A stretch of 64,000 nucleotides of DNA from Ixodes scapularis (GCF_016920785.2 NW_024609880.1:34743152-34807151); one strand, 5' to 3'; shown: positions 11,290 to 24,059, numbered from the stretch's first letter. Program-made: numbers and translations. The notes: a model not told the origin generated them from the letters alone.

Positions 11290-11580
11290 TCAAGATGAAG
11301 CGAGCTATCACGGCCATCTGGAAGATGACCTTATCAAAGACACAGTTGTTTTTGGCAGTATGGTCACAAACCGAGAATAATGCCAGCGCTGCCGTGTTGA
11401 AATTTGATGAGAGGATCTGTTTCGAGCCGAAGGAGGTGTGCCAAACTTTCTCTGAGCACTTTAACTCATGTTTTTCGAAACCTCGTAGTACGCCCTCTTT
11501 TGTTTCATTTGAAATTTTGGCTGACAATTTGGCATGCGGTAATGTAACAGATGTAGAGCGGGTGTGTTTCGTTTAAACAC
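11290..11580 (+). pseudogene. LINE fragment, endonuclease-RT linker
   Basis: A 93-codon frame reads FLAVWSQTENNASAAVLKFD and then PKEVCQTFSEHFNSCF. This fits the linker of jockey/CR1-like ORF2 between endonuclease and RT, where a typical pattern is 'FW......V..L...........VA..FN.HF.S.F'. The frame stops at 11574 and no RT follows, so this is a fragment. Confidence 0.5.
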
Positions 11581-11649
11581 TTAAACCGAAACTCTCAAAC
11601 TCTCACTTGGCTGTGATGGCCTTTTTAGTTTTATTATCAAAGGCTCTGC

Positions 11650-12140
11650 TGAAAGTTTTTAACGCGAGAGCGTTAAGGAGCTCATGTCGAAAAAAAACCG
11701 GCGCCGACATTGGCGTCGGTGGAACGGGAGAGTCCTGATTGGTCGATAGGGTCAATACGTTATAGCCACATGACCTCGCGCGAGATTTTCAAACAACCCA
11801 CAACGCTCACGTGAAACTTGACGTCACGCGTGGAGTGACAGTGATTAACAAATGACGGTGCGAATTAAACGTCGCGGCATGTCTCAAATGATTTCACTTT
11901 ATAAAGTAAATCATTTGCCTTAAATAACAAATTTGAATTTAGGTGGTATTCGAACCCCCGCCCTTCGGTTGCGATCCCGGCACGCTACTGACTAGGCAAT
12001 GCAGTCACTTTTTTTTCTTTATTATAACACAGCAAAGAAGGCTTGCATGGCGTGGGGATGAGGGGGTGCTTATATGTTTAACTCTCGCCTTGCACTCTTA
12101 TTGGCGAAGCTTGAGCGTCCTCCTGTCATTTTTTATCTAT
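11650..12140 (-). mobile_element. tRNA-like SINE or SINE-headed element
   Basis: On the minus strand, 12005-11940 reads like a tRNA promoter head. It has an A-box-like TTGCCTAGTCAGTAGCG followed by GGTTCGAATACC, which fits a pol III B box. The CCA/anticodon geometry is too degraded for a functional tRNA. The left boundary carries AACGCGAGAGCGTTAAGG, a palindromic word. The right part ends with GCGTCCTCCTGT, also found at about 24425. A tRNA-derived SINE is the best reading; tick genomes are known to carry such a family (Ruka), but I cannot confirm identity. Confidence 0.4.
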
Positions 12141-12829
12141 CTCCTGACATTTATTTTTAATTTGTCTTTTAATTATGTGTTTTATCCGTTTCCTTTAAAA
12201 ACTGCCCTCGTAATACATGTCCTTATCACAGCCCATAACCCTTATGGGTTATGGCCATTGTATTGCTCATGGTTTGAGAGTTATTTTGGTTGCCGCCGAA
12301 ATCACGTTAGATTTAAAATTTGGGAAGAGCGCGCAAAAAAAGACGAGGAGAACGAGAGTAGAGCACAGCACGAGCGCTGACTATAAACTGAAGTTTTATT
12401 AAAAATGGCCCAAACAAGAAAACACCACAAAGCCAACCAACGCCATGACAACCAGTGGCGAGTCGCTCGCCAGGCATCTATAAAATCTATCTCTTTTTGT
12501 GAAAATAAACTGAATGCTGACTGACGCAGTGCCCCGAGCCAGCTTTTTTCTATTGCATGCGACTCCAGCACCACTATTTGCAATTTTATACGCCCCCTGC
12601 CAATGATTTTGGTATCTTTGAAGACGGGGTGACACAAGCGGTCTCTGCAGTGTACGTACAAGTGACGCAGGTTATATTTTCGAACTGTGTGTCCTAGTCA
12701 GTTACTGCCTTATCTGGCATGCCACACGGTTTTAACCTCGGACAACGTTTTTGTGTTTGTAAGTGATTCCTGTATTATGAATTAAAAATGCAATGTTCGC
12801 GGATGTCTTAGAAATGTTCCGCAATCATG

Positions 12830-14040
12830 ACTACTTATTGATACAAAGCGACATCCGCTCCATTGAGCAATAGTGTTTGATGAATAGGCTCCAACTGATC
12901 CTAAAAAAAGACGCTAGTAATGTCAGTTTCTAGGAATAGAAAGGACATCATTTATTACTTTCGCGTATTTGATGGACAGATACGGAGAGTATTTCACGTG
13001 CGTGGTCTTGGTGTTTTTGTCGATTCTCTATTAGATTTTCGCCTACACGTTTCGCGCATTGTAGACCAGGGGCTTCGCAAACTTGACGTCATTTCACGGC
13101 TTACGAGAGCATTTTTATGATTCCGCATGTCTTTTAAGCTTGTACTGCGCACTTGTTAAATCGCGTCTCGAATTTTCGTCGGTAGTAGGGAACTCTGCAG
13201 TGGTGTCGCAGAGTACTTCTCTTGAAAATGTTCAACGCAAGTTTATTCGAATTTTTGATGATAGCCACAATGGCCGCCTTTGTCCTTTACACTACAATAA
13301 TATCGTAGTAGAAGTCCATTTCTCGTCCCTGTACGATTGTAGTGTTGAAAAAAGATATACATTTCCTGCACCAAATTGTACATGGCTCAGTTGACAGCGC
13401 GGAGTTCATGACGGCGGTGAAGCTTTGTGTATCATCGGGGCGGACTTCCAAATGCCGAGACATCTTTTATCCCGATGTGCGGACCATTGCCCTATGACAC
13501 GTCTTTAGCAGGCAGACAATCCTTTGTTTATATACGTAGACATGTTTGTGTGACTTGATCGTTTAGTTTTTCCTGCTCTTATTTGTGCACTTGTATTTCC
13601 CAGCACAGTGCACTGGTCCCCAGGCCACTGGGTTGATCGCAGGCAGTTAAATAAAAATACCTGCCGTAACCATCTAGTTCGTGGCACAGTGTTTTTTACA
13701 AAGTAATTATTGCTGCAATTGACTCTCCTTTTCTACTAATACTTTATTCAATGTTTCTGCACGTCAAACTAGGATTAGGACAATATTTTATCTCTGTAAT
13801 CTGCGTTGTGACACTCATTTGTTTAGGATTCTGCACAAAGTCCGGCAATACATACCTCGACTTCTTTGCTCCTTTTTCATTGGTAAAACAATTCTTACTC
13901 ATGTGTGCTAAGTAGGATGTGACTTTGCTTTTTTGTTCATTTTATTGGACTTGAATGAGTGTACCCCTATTTAGTCCTTAGAGATGTTTGGAAACACTCA
14001 ATAAAACATGATTGGTTGATTGAGTGAATGATTTATTGAT
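12830..14040 (+). pseudogene. LINE 3' part: RT C-terminal region and tail
   Basis: Three frames together give the region after the RT active site: DIRSIEQ, WCLMNRLQL-like residues, NVSFSRNRKDIIYY (expected 'K..VMSFSR'), RGLGVFVDSLLDFRLHV, KLDVISRLTRAF, LVKSRLEFSSVV and NVQRKFIRI. These correspond one for one to blocks in the LINE at 32365-33903. The copy is 5'-truncated before the FADD box and has frameshifts near 13120 and 13330. A 3' region with AATAAA and TGATT-rich tail runs to about 14040. Confidence 0.78.
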
Positions 14041-14049
14041 TGGTATCAT

Positions 14050-15645
14050 AAAATGAAATTAAATTCGATTTAATTTGTTAACATCTGTCGATGGACACGT
14101 GTATGAAAGAACTCCATAGATAGCCAATGCAAATTGGATGATCAAAAGTGGCTGAGATTGAAAGTCGGAAGAGTAGTTGAGAAAGCTTAAGAATCTTTAT
14201 AAATAGTCGGACTTTTTTGTTTTTCGTAAGGGGGCACACATGTATATTTTTACCATTTTTTAATTATTTGATCCTAAATTAGTCACTTTTTATGGAGCGA
14301 GGGTGTTCAAAGAGGACATTAACTTCACGCTTATCTTCATCATCATAATTATCGCCCTGAATTATTTTATATTATATTCTTCTTTTCATTCTTATCCGCT
14401 CAAGCATTCGCGTTAGTCGGATTTCTCCAATGCCAGTCGCAGAATAAATTTGCCCGTCTTGTCCTCACAGCTTGGTGGAGGAGCGGGTACCTGCACTGCT
14501 CTAGTAACGAGCAACGATTCTTACCGAATGCATTAGTGTTCAGCATAAATACATACTGTTAGACTGATATCATTGGTGCAATACTTTCGCGTGTAAAAAT
14601 CGCACGTTGGCGCAAACTGTTTAAGGCCCTTTGTATCGGAAAGTCGGATGGAAAACGTTTATTCGCCTGTACAAGGGCAAAAAAAAAAAAAATTCGTATG
14701 AGCTATTTTCTTTATATATGAAAGCTGCCAACCTTCGACAGTATTGACTACACAAAGTTCGTAAAAACAGAAAGCCGGGTCATGCCATTATGTTTGGCAT
14801 TGGCACCAGCAAAGGTGATAAACTTTATTATGTATAGGATACGTGTACATTATTATTCTCTAATACCTAAGCGATGCTCAATGGAAGAAAACGTTAAAGA
14901 TATCCAGCGCTTCGCAATGGGGCTACACTTTACGCCATCTTTTGACGATAAAGTGAGTCCTCAATGAGATCTATCGATCCCCTCTTCCCACCGTCTTCCC
15001 GCCGGGGAAGACGTATTCCTTCCCAATACCTGCAAGAGAGGGCACACTAATCTCAGCGTTTTATAACGTGAAAAGGCTGCGAGAGGTGGCAGCACCTGCA
15101 TCGCTACGCGAGTATGGGCGAACAGCGCTTGCATTAAAAAGAAAATAGAAACAATTGCACTCTTGGGTTAAACCTCCTGACAGTTGATACCTACTAGACA
15201 ATTTATTTAAACAAATAAGTACGGTACATTACATAGAATGCGTTCAATTCAGGCTGTTTATGCATATATCACTAACAAATACAATAGCGAATGATATATT
15301 TCTATCTAAAATACGAAAAAGTGTTTGATTTGTCTGATATCGAGGTCCACCGAAAAGAAGAATGCCTGTGGACGAGGGGAGGCCTACCAGGAAAGACGGT
15401 GAAACATTATACTACCTATTTCAGTGGATACAGAGCAACACTCAGAGGTCTTCCTGAACTAGTTCTCGCGAAGCTGCCGCGGTTCAAGTTGGAATTTTTC
15501 AACTTCTAACTTAAAGCTCGACAAATGTTATGCGTAGGCGAATAAATTAAACAGGAGTTCATACTGCCCTGCGTAAGATCGCAGCGTTCTAATAACCTAG
15601 CTAAAGTAGCGAACGTAGCATTGTCCTTTATATTCCGTAAGTATT
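14050..15645. other. No recognised feature
   Basis: The stretch is AT-rich intergenic sequence with only short frames lacking recognisable domains. A short A14 run lies near 14680. Nothing here could be supported as a gene. Confidence 0.4.
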
Positions 15646-15648
15646 ATA

Positions 15649-16740
15649 CAGTCATGTCCCGTTAATATAGACCATGTAAATATGGATACCCCGCAATATG
15701 AACAAATTTTTCGGCGACCGGTCTCTCCCCATGTAATTCTTCCTCGTTAATATAGAAACCCGCAGTCCGGACTATGGGCGGCTATTTTGGGAACTAAACT
15801 TACAAAATACAAGCATTTTTGTATGGTTAATGTGAACACCTGTCCACGAAGAAAACCAAAATAGTACTGACCGCAGTGTGTACGCGGAATTCACCATTAT
15901 TTGTTGTTGTTGCCTGCCTAGTTACTTAAGATGCGGGTTAAAAAACCCGACGGAAGAAAAGGTTAGTAACTTATAGAGGGCACAGTTTGTACCCTTTGTT
16001 GAAATAACCCTGCACGCCTAAGAAAGGTGTTTTGTTTATTTTGTATTTTAAACTGAAACGTATGTTATCTCCCTTCGGGATGTCATACCGTTGCGGGGTG
16101 GCTTACGGGATAGATCACATTCGTTGTGCATAAAATTAAAGAATAAAAATTTTCCGATTAGTTCGAAGGCGGGGGTAATGGGAGGTGTTAAGCGTAAACA
16201 GACGGAGTTTTCTGCTCAGTGGAAAATGGAGATATGCAAATTTCAAGGTGAAGTGCCTTCGGCGTTTGTTCAGTGCGTAAAATTGTGAAGTGAAAAAAAC
16301 TATTGATCTCGCAAAGTTCATAGTGCCCGAAATTCTAAAAGAATTAGAGAAGTGAATGAGCGTTCCCACAGCCAGCTCAAGTACCTGTCGGTGAGAAAAA
16401 TCCAGATGAAGAGGCATCGGCATTCTTGTAAGTAGACAAAGAGACTGACGACTTTGAGCCTTTGAGCGACGAGCAGATCCTGGAGCTTGTCGGCGTATCC
16501 TCTCAACAGCTATATCATCTCGAAGAAAACTTCAAGCCGACCAAAACAGCGGATGAAGAAGATAGAGTAACCGTTACTCAACGTGAAGCTCGTTGTGGCT
16601 TGGGGACAGCGATTGCCTACTTTGAGCAGGAGGGCGACGGATAACGTGCACTTCAAGTGGCCGACATGATGCGCTTTCTGGACCAGGATTAAGGCTGCGG
16701 TCCCACGGCAGCCATCTTGAACAAGACGTTAGTTTAACCA
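15649..16740 (+). mobile_element. Tigger/pogo remnant with internal deletion
   Basis: The left end is TA followed by CAGTCATGTCCCGTTAATAT, a Tigger-type terminus. An ATG at 16178 opens GGVKRKQTEFSAQWKMEICK, like the helix-turn-helix N-terminus of pogo/CENP-B transposases. From about 16440 the frame reads DFEPLSDEQILEL, then GLGTAIAYFEQE and ALQVADMMRFLDQ, like the acidic C-terminal tail of the same family. The DDE core is absent. No right terminal repeat is visible, so the 3' boundary is approximate. Confidence 0.62.
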
Positions 16741-17664
16741 ATAGATGGCGACACGCACCCATGGGGTGGCCGAAACATTGGTTCACAGTGGGATGGCTCG
16801 AGCACCATCACGTTCCCCTCGTGGCCTTGCTCGCGCCGCTGCCAACTGTGCTCAGCTAGCTCAAGTAGCGTGGCCCAGCAAACGGATGTATGTTGGGACA
16901 TACGGTTCGGCGGTTGTAACGGGCTTTCGCAATAAATCTTACCAAGAAGGAATCAAACGTTGATTGACGTGTCAATATTCTATCAATGAAAATTTCCTCT
17001 GCAGGAATGCACCCTCAGTAGACTCAATCTTCGAAGACACCAGTGGAAGCGGACGTCAAGTAAACTGCTTCGTGATTTACTGTACTTACCTCACCATTTT
17101 AATGACGACTAAAAAAAGGGTCACGAAATATTATTTTTCACGAAGTCCAGAAGATGTTGTAAAGGCTGTCACATTATAGTTCCCAGAAAACAAACACCGT
17201 TGCAATATTTTCGGAAGTACCGACACAGATAATGTTTAAGTACAGCTTAGGAGAAATATGATGAAAACCATCATGCAGAAGAAATAGGAAGACGTTTATT
17301 TGCAATGACGACGCTATGAATGAACCGCGTTTAGCGACGGCAAGTTATGAGCGTTCGGGAATTTATAAGTTGACGTGATTGCTAACTACGGACATGCGGA
17401 CAATGAAGACCAGTTTTGTCGGGAGATGGTGTTGCGGTGATGACCTGATATCGGACGACTCATGGCAGAAGGACAAGCAAGTTTCTTCTCAGCGAATGGT
17501 AAGTGTCCAGTGTTAAGCACAACACGTGGCTAACGACGTTGTCGACGTTTCGAACACTTACCGCTTTCGACAAAAGTCCTGGCACCTGGGCCAACTTTGT
17601 GGTAACACTCGAAGTCTTCCTTGAGTCCAACGCCATCATGAACAGTAACTGAAAACGATCCACT

Positions 17665-18275
17665 ATTCAGTCGGTGGGTGGCGAAACGTATCCACATCTG
17701 CGGAGTCATGGGCGATGCGTACTCTAAGTGGCTGGAGGTTTACACGATGCCTGCCACGACGTCCAAACACGTCATTGACGTTCTACGGTCTTTTTTACCT
17801 ACTTTTGCCCTACCAATAATAGTTTTCTTTGATAAAGCGCCAAATCTTGCTTCAAATAAAATATTTAAGTTTAAGAAAAAAAAAAAAACGGCATCAGGCA
17901 TCACATTAGTGCACCATACCATCCTGCAACTAACGGGCAAGCAAAACAGATGGTGTGCGAAACAAAAAAAAGCCCTTTTGAAACTTATGGACGAAGCAGT
18001 TCAGTGAAGAATCGCCAGGTTCTTGTTCCGGCAGCACGCGACGGTCTCATCTTACACTGAAAAAAACCCACCGAAGCAATATTCGGCGGACGATCCCTCG
18101 ATCTCATGATACTGTGGCCTACGAACAAAGATCGAGAGATTCTCAGATCGGGAGTAATGGCAGTTCATTCGGTCGGACAACTCGTCTACGTGAATAATTT
18201 CAGCGGAAGTCGGGCCTTCCATGTAAAACTTGAGTAGAAAAGGCTCTGTGTTGGTTGACTAGGAAGTGTCATCCC
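17665..18275 (+). pseudogene. gypsy integrase remnant
   Basis: The plus strand shows a VAKRIHI start followed by DAYSKWLEVYTMPATTS, then VLRSFLPTFALPIIVFFD, matching the integrase core around its first and second catalytic aspartates; the second appears as FFDKAP instead of the usual 'SDNG'. An A-rich insertion breaks the frame near 17875. A frameshifted C-terminal part follows: EAIFGGRSLDLMIL and VGQLVYVNNFSGSRAFHV, like the 'VGD.VYVRNF' domain of gypsy integrases. No RT precedes it. Confidence 0.75.
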
Positions 18276-18279
18276 TCTG

Positions 18280-18885
18280 AATACGTTGGATATCAATGCC
18301 CTTGAGTAAATATAACTAAATCACAAAACTCTCTTTGTGTATTGTGTAACTGCCCTTGTACTTGATAGTAGAGGCTATGGTGGTGATTTGGACCTTTCAC
18401 ACCAGGCTCTTTTTTCTTATTTTTCGCCTCATACTCCCTTGCGGTTTAAGTATGCTTCAAGAATCTTTCGGAACGGGGACACTTTACGTCTACGAGGCCA
18501 TTTGTTCCAAGTAGTCAATCACGGAATGCTGCTAGAAATCCGTCCCTCATATTAACGAATAAGCCGCACTTCTGCACAGTGCAGTTTTCCTGCTTCACGT
18601 ACAGTTGTAAAGCAGCATCCTCATTGATTCTACCATATACTGTTGCGGGTGAAGAAAGTCTTTGGGTACACGATACTTGAAACAAGTCTGGCACTGTACG
18701 TTGTGGTTCGACACCCACTAATGGCGTTGTCCTTGTAGAGCCTTATCATTTAATCATTACCTCGTCACCTCATATTGTTCTTCATCAACAGTAAGTACAA
18801 TAGGCTACCGTCATATTACAATCCAAGAATTGAAAAATTGAGTCGTTCAGTCGTTCAACAAGTTTGTTATTTATAGACGCACAAA
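18280..18885. other. No recognised feature
   Basis: Noncoding sequence downstream of the integrase remnant. It could include the element's 3' end or LTR, but no repeated partner was found. Confidence 0.3.
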
Positions 18886-19425
18886 GGGGGGGGGGGGGGG
18901 GGGTTCGGTGGCCGAGTGCATGGTCTAGCGCACACCAGCTCGGGGTAGGGTGCCTTCATGTGCGCTTTGCTTAGGGGGGAGACATCTGGCCATTTTGTCT
19001 CCACTTTTACATTTATTTTTTGTTCAGAAGCGCGTGAAAGAGCGTGTCCCTGCACGCGTCTGTGGCGCTGACTGTGCTATGGCGACATTTTGTTTCCGTC
19101 GATTTCTTTGTATTTTCCCCGTGAGCGCGTGCTGTCGGCATCGGGTACTACAAAAGGTGGCATCACTCTAAACAGAAGGTCATTGAGGCACCCTAGCTCG
19201 GGGCACTTGGGGCGAAAGCTCGCGCTGCAGAACCCACCCCGCCCCTGCCCGTTCCGATCTGGAAGAGCATCGTACCGGAGTGCGGTCGTGTATCACTACC
19301 GCGCGGTGCACGTTAAATACCCCAGGTTTGCGGTTGTACCGCACTGGCTAAATTGCTCATCTACAGCTGAGACACCAGACGCCAACTAAGGCAGACTAAC
19401 TTCCGTCTGTATAAACACACACACA
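18886..19425 (+). repeat. Dispersed repeat starting at a G18 run
   Basis: The left edge is an 18 G run (18886-18903). The right part, 19290-19425, reads in reverse complement at 45040-45170. Shared words include TTGCTCATCTACAGCTGAGACACC (in two pieces), AGACGCC, and ACTTCCG.CTGTATAAAC. The two copies lie on opposite strands. Both are associated with G-runs, but at different positions. The family is not identified. Confidence 0.6.
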
Positions 19426-19441
19426 ACAATTTGCAATTATA

Positions 19442-19999
19442 CTCTGTCTCATCCTACGATGGACTAAAGGCCAAAGCCACGGGCTGCCAGGTCCAATCAC
19501 GTTCCACGCCATACTATGACACGCTTAACATTGATGATGGGTGGACGAATAATGCTCAAATCTAAAAGTGCCGCATCATTTATATAGCTCCGACGCTGCA
19601 AAGAGCCTATACACTTTTGCAAAAATCGCCTTCTGCTCGCTGCCATCTTTGTCTGCTGGGCTGTGGAATGCCTTCTGAGCATGCGCTGTAGCTCTGCTGT
19701 GTGGTTTATCAGACACTGCGCATGCGCCCACAGCTCAGTGATTCAGTATTTTTCGCCCGGGTGATAAGCGATGGAAAGGTCTATATATCGTGGCTTTCTT
19801 TGGGATGTAAAATTGTTGAGTCAGTCAGTGTTTTTCGATTCGAACCACTATACAGCCGTCCCCTCATCAGTGGTCCGAGACGCGGGCACCGATACGGTAA
19901 TCGAAGCGAAAAATCGCATAGTTTCTAAGTTTCTAAGTGGCTCGTGATTGGATCTGGCGGTCCGTAGCTTTTGCCTTTAGTCCATCGTAGGGTGAGACG
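19442..19999. mobile_element. 558 bp MITE with about 55 bp TIRs
   Basis: Inverted ends share CCTACGATGGACTAAAGGC and continue with matching blocks through TCCAATCAC (left to about 19501, right from about 19944). AATTATA is present immediately outside on both sides (19435-19441 and 20000-20006), a 7 bp or possibly degraded 8 bp duplication. An 8 bp duplication would favour hAT or P. No protein is encoded. Confidence 0.72.
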
Positions 20000-20258
20000 A
20001 ATTATAGACGCATAATAACAAAGAACTCAGCGTGCCGCCTCTTTTCTTTGGATGATTTTTTTTTTTTAAACCAGCACAAGCTCGTGCGTTCTCTCTTTTG
20101 AGACGGTTAGAACGGTCGCACATGAAACCCGCGTTTCTCCTACCCGCCCGCTTCCTCCTCTTATTATGTGTATTTGGTTAAAACTAAATAAGCTATAATA
20201 ATGGTGTATTATTCATATTTACTTTCAGTTTCAGTCAGGGAAAAGGAGTTTCGCAGGA

Positions 20259-21017
20259 ACTAGAGCCAATAAATGAGCTGCACTTAGAGTATCGGCACTC
20301 TCTTCCCCGACAGTGTTGTGAACGCCGCCATTTTGGTGCTTCTGCAGAGCAGGCGCAACTGCCGATCGTCATGATTAAAAAATGCGACAACCTCAGCATT
20401 AGATTCGGTGTTAGAAAGCTCATGTAATGTTGCTTTGCTTTGTCGCAAGTGTTTAAAGTGGAGGACGAAAAAGCGTTTCTTGTGATTTCAGATAAAGCTT
20501 CAAATAACTGGCAACCATGATTTTAAGCCACAATAAGGCCAAGTGTCGCTACTCTGAAGCGTAGCTTATTTAATGACACTATTCATGCTCTTGTTCAAGA
20601 GGCTTGTAATACCTGGAGGGGCCATGACCTAAACCCCGTGGATTCCAGAAGCCCCTACCTTTTGACCCCTGCCTCTTCTTCATTGTTCCCGGTTGTGCCA
20701 GTAAATTAGCTACGGTTCAGAGTAACGACACTTGACCATATTGTGGCTTAAAATCATGGTTGCCAGTTATATGAAGCTTTATCTAAAATCACAGGAAACG
20801 CTTTTCAGTCCGTCGCAAATGTTTAAACAACCCGCGACAGAGCATTGCAATATTGCATCAGCTTCCTAGCACCGCATCTAATGCTGAGGAAGTCGTACTT
20901 TTGGATCATGATGATCGGCAGTGGCATTTGCTCCGAGCAAGACCCAAAATGGCGGCGCCCAAAAAATTTTGGGGAACGGAGTGCGGATACTTTAAAGCTC
21001 ATTTAGTGACTCTAGGC
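20259..21017. repeat. Imperfect palindrome, about 310 bp arms
   Basis: The left arm (20259-20580) is repeated in inverted form at about 20700-21017. Paired landmarks are AATGAGCT near each outer end, CGCCATTTTG, CTGCCGATC.TCATGAT, CCTCAGCATTAGAT, AAGCGTTTC.TGTGATTT, and a 25 bp stretch around AACTGGCAACCATGATTTTA. The spacer is about 110 bp. A foldback or MITE origin is likely. No target duplication could be defined. Confidence 0.8.
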
Positions 21018-21249
21018 ATAAAATGAACTCGGTTGTATTCTTTTCCTCTTCGTCTTCATTGTTTATTGATTTCAATCATATCGAATAATGAACACATTAT
21101 ATCACGCTACGCTTGTGTAATTATTTGTCTTAGATTTATTAGCCTGACCCAGTACTTAAACCATTCAGTTATCGATAGTAAATCTTCCAATATATTTTTT
21201 AAATGCGAGGGTAAAAAGACACGGAGATTGATGATGATACAGACGCAAC

Positions 21250-22175
21250 GCCGCCCTCGGAAATTTTTTGAACATTAGAAATCAGCAGTTTGTCTGCCAT
21301 CCGCCAGGTAGCGCAACAAAACACCCAAACAGTTTTTAACTGTTTTTAAAATTAGCTAAGCTCTACACCTATTAAAAAACCAAAGCAAGATCATTGTGAA
21401 AATTTAATACATCGCAATGTATATCCATTCCAAACAATAAATATTATTAGATGCCAATAAATCTGTTTGATGTCCAAAAAAGATTTGCGTCAAAACAGGT
21501 AAGTTTGAAACGCTCCTGGAGCGTTATGACTTCGAAAATGAAAAAACGCCATCGTCCACCTCTTGGGCAACCATTGTAGCTCTAAATGTTATCAAAGATT
21601 TTATCATAGTTTAATTATTTCCTCAGCGGCATTTGAAGTACCATGACTCGAAGCAGAAAAAAGTGCTACATTTGATATAAAATATCTAAACAAAAAAATT
21701 TGACACAACAAAAAATTTTTTTTTGAATATTACCAATTATAAGCACTACACCTGTAGCTAATTTCATGGCCCAAGCGCGTGTCATTAAAAACATATTTGT
21801 GCTGAAAAATGTCAATTTTAGGACAATATTTGGAGGGATGAAAAAAACAAAGTAGTGCAAATACCAAAAAAGTGTATCGTTACATTTTGCTCCGACATCG
21901 TCTTAACAAAACTGCTATATTGAAACGTGTTATCTTTAATGGATCGTTCATAAAACATGGACTAGCGGAGCAAGTGAGGGTCCGCGCCATCATATTCGCA
22001 ACGCTACAAATGCGCATGAACAGTAAAAACCAACACATGCATAATATCAAATGAAAGAGGATTGCATTGCCTTTCGCATGACATCAATCCCACAAAACAG
22101 TATTTAAAAGGAGATGCCAAAAAAGTACCCAAACTGTGACATTCAGTGGGACCGTGGCCTTAAGGACGTCAGTCT
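21250..22175 (+). repeat. Dispersed noncoding repeat, copy B
   Basis: Same-orientation partner of 3395-4320. It keeps the same order of landmarks: AACATTAG then CAGTTTGTCTGCC (21272-21300), ATCGTCTTAACAAAACTG (about 21897), ACTAGCGGAGCAAGTGAGGG (about 21960), GCAACGCTA, and CAGTGGGACCGTGGCCTTAA (about 22144). The two copies differ by many substitutions and indels. The small open frames in it are not shared. Confidence 0.65.
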
Positions 22176-22179
22176 AAAC

Positions 22180-23180
22180 TCGCATCTCCTTGTATTTTTC
22201 GTTGAACAAACCGTCTTTTTCCAGAATTATCACTTAGATGTTTGTGTTTTTGACCTTGATTCTTTATTATGGACGATTTTTCTGGGGAAGGGAGGCGTCC
22301 ATGTTTACAAGATATGACTGTAGTAGTATTACATCAAATATAAAACACGCCGTTTTGTCCAAATAATTTTTATCAAACGTTTACATTTTTATAGGAACCA
22401 AGGAACACTATAGAAAGAGTCAAACTTCGTCGACGTTTCCGGAAAGTTGAAAGGTTCGCTAACCAATCGAACTTCAAGGTTGGACAAGAGGTTGCGACTT
22501 CCCTACAGTCCCCGTCAGAATGACAACGGCAGGGAGGACTTTCGTTTCTTGCGCTTCCGGCGCGAGCTTTTTACCTTCAAAATAACACGCTGACGTCTTG
22601 TGAGCTACAGGGCTGCACGCGAAGCCAAAGCACAACAGGAGGCAGCACTAGAGCTAGCTGAAAGATCGGCATTCGAAAGGGTGCTCCCTGCCCTTCTCAT
22701 CTTTCTAGCGACTCGCGCTCAAAGAAAGAGACGGAGAAGAGCAGCCAGAGGTTGTCATGTTTCCTAACACGTGTTGCCGTTTCGAGAGCTCCAACAAGAG
22801 CGATGAGATCATTGATTTGGGCTCAAGAGAGCCGCATCACTACAAAAAAAAAGAAAATAGCTCCTCTCACAACGGCCTGCCGGACCACCAGTCTCGATAT
22901 GTTTAATAGGATCCAAACTCTGCAGTTACACTGATGGTATACATCGTACAAAAGACAATCGGCAGACATAGTTTGAGGTGAGTTTTTTCCTTGTAGGACT
23001 GCCCTGTCACATTGGTAATAAAAACTGTCTCCAGACGTCTTCGTATCATACATACGTATGAAGTTAACATGCTTCGTACAAGATAGAGGCGTGTCGCAGA
23101 TAATTCTGTTTTACATGTCTGCATGGAACTCTATCTTTTTTTATTGATACGTGAACGGTGCGACTACAGCTTAAGTCTAC
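22180..23180. other. No recognised feature
   Basis: Noncoding by eye. 22590-22740 has an alanine/glutamate-rich frame with no recognised domain. Confidence 0.3.
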
Positions 23181-23184
23181 CTGT

Positions 23185-23577
23185 ACCATGGAGGTGGGAA
23201 GTTTCTGGAGGCGACATGACGCCACCAGAGGTAAAGCCGCTAGTGTGGAGGGACACGCCACCAACGATCACCGAAACCACAGTTCTTTTGGTCACTGGTG
23301 GGGGCGTATCTCTTCACATCTCGATGGCCATCGCTGTTTTGGTCGTCCTTGGACCTGAGGGTGGCGAAAACAGCTCTGCCTTTGTCATGGGGAAAAAAAG
23401 CCGGGGGGGGGGGGGGGGGGTGCGTCCCTTAACGCTTCTGGTTTCACGTCTGGTGGCGTCATGTCACCTTCAAGGAGCTTCCTACCTCCATGACGCTTGC
23501 CAACTTGGTGGTGACACTCCTGGAGCACAAAGTATTCATGGCATCGACCCGCGGGTACGCGGGTCGATGCCATGAAA
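23185..23577. repeat. Inverted repeat plus perfect hairpin
   Basis: An 80 bp block at 23188-23270 (ATGGAGGTGGGAAG... GACATGACGCCACCAGA) recurs inverted at about 23410-23490, flanking a spacer that ends in an 18 G run (23403-23420). Just outside the right arm, 23535-23576 is a perfect 19 bp stem with a GGTA loop whose arm reads GGCATCGACCCGCG. Two nested-looking inverted structures suggest a MITE with a structured end. No protein is conserved; the 150-codon open frame spanning it is unsupported. Confidence 0.65.
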
Positions 23578-24059
23578 TCTGCTCATTCAGCGTACTTACT
23601 CATGTGCTGGAAGCAACTTCTTAAAAGAACACCGAAATTAAAAAGAAAAACATTTTGAGGGATGAAGTTGGAACACGTGTACTAAAAAATAATTTAGGAA
23701 CAAAACTATTTAACGAAATACTTATGCCGCAAGAAGCAATTTAGGTAGAAGTATAACCCTGTTGATACCAAAAAGAGCGTAACTAGCTACGTTGCTTTTC
23801 TCCGCCTTTATTGGTCGGAGAGGCGATTTACGTGTGGAATGTTCGTTGTAAAATTATTTCTCCGTGCCGTGGTAGTCTTTTACTCGACATATTTTTTTTT
23901 ACTTGAGAAACAAACTATTAGGTGGAAACATGCATTTCTTTCAAGATCATAACGAGATCGTCTTTCCCACTTTGGTTCCAAACGATAACAAGCATGGCTG
24001 CCGAAACTACGCGGCGAGCAGTTTCTCACACCGCTTATCTCGTAGAGTTGGTCTATTTT

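Noticed and set aside
11940..12005. Possible functional tRNA gene on the minus strand
   Set aside because: B box is good but the cloverleaf cannot be completed; a SINE head is the better reading.
23123..23575. 150-codon plus-strand ORF
   Set aside because: It spans an inverted repeat, a G18 run and a hairpin; no recognisable protein, and the opposite strand is also open.
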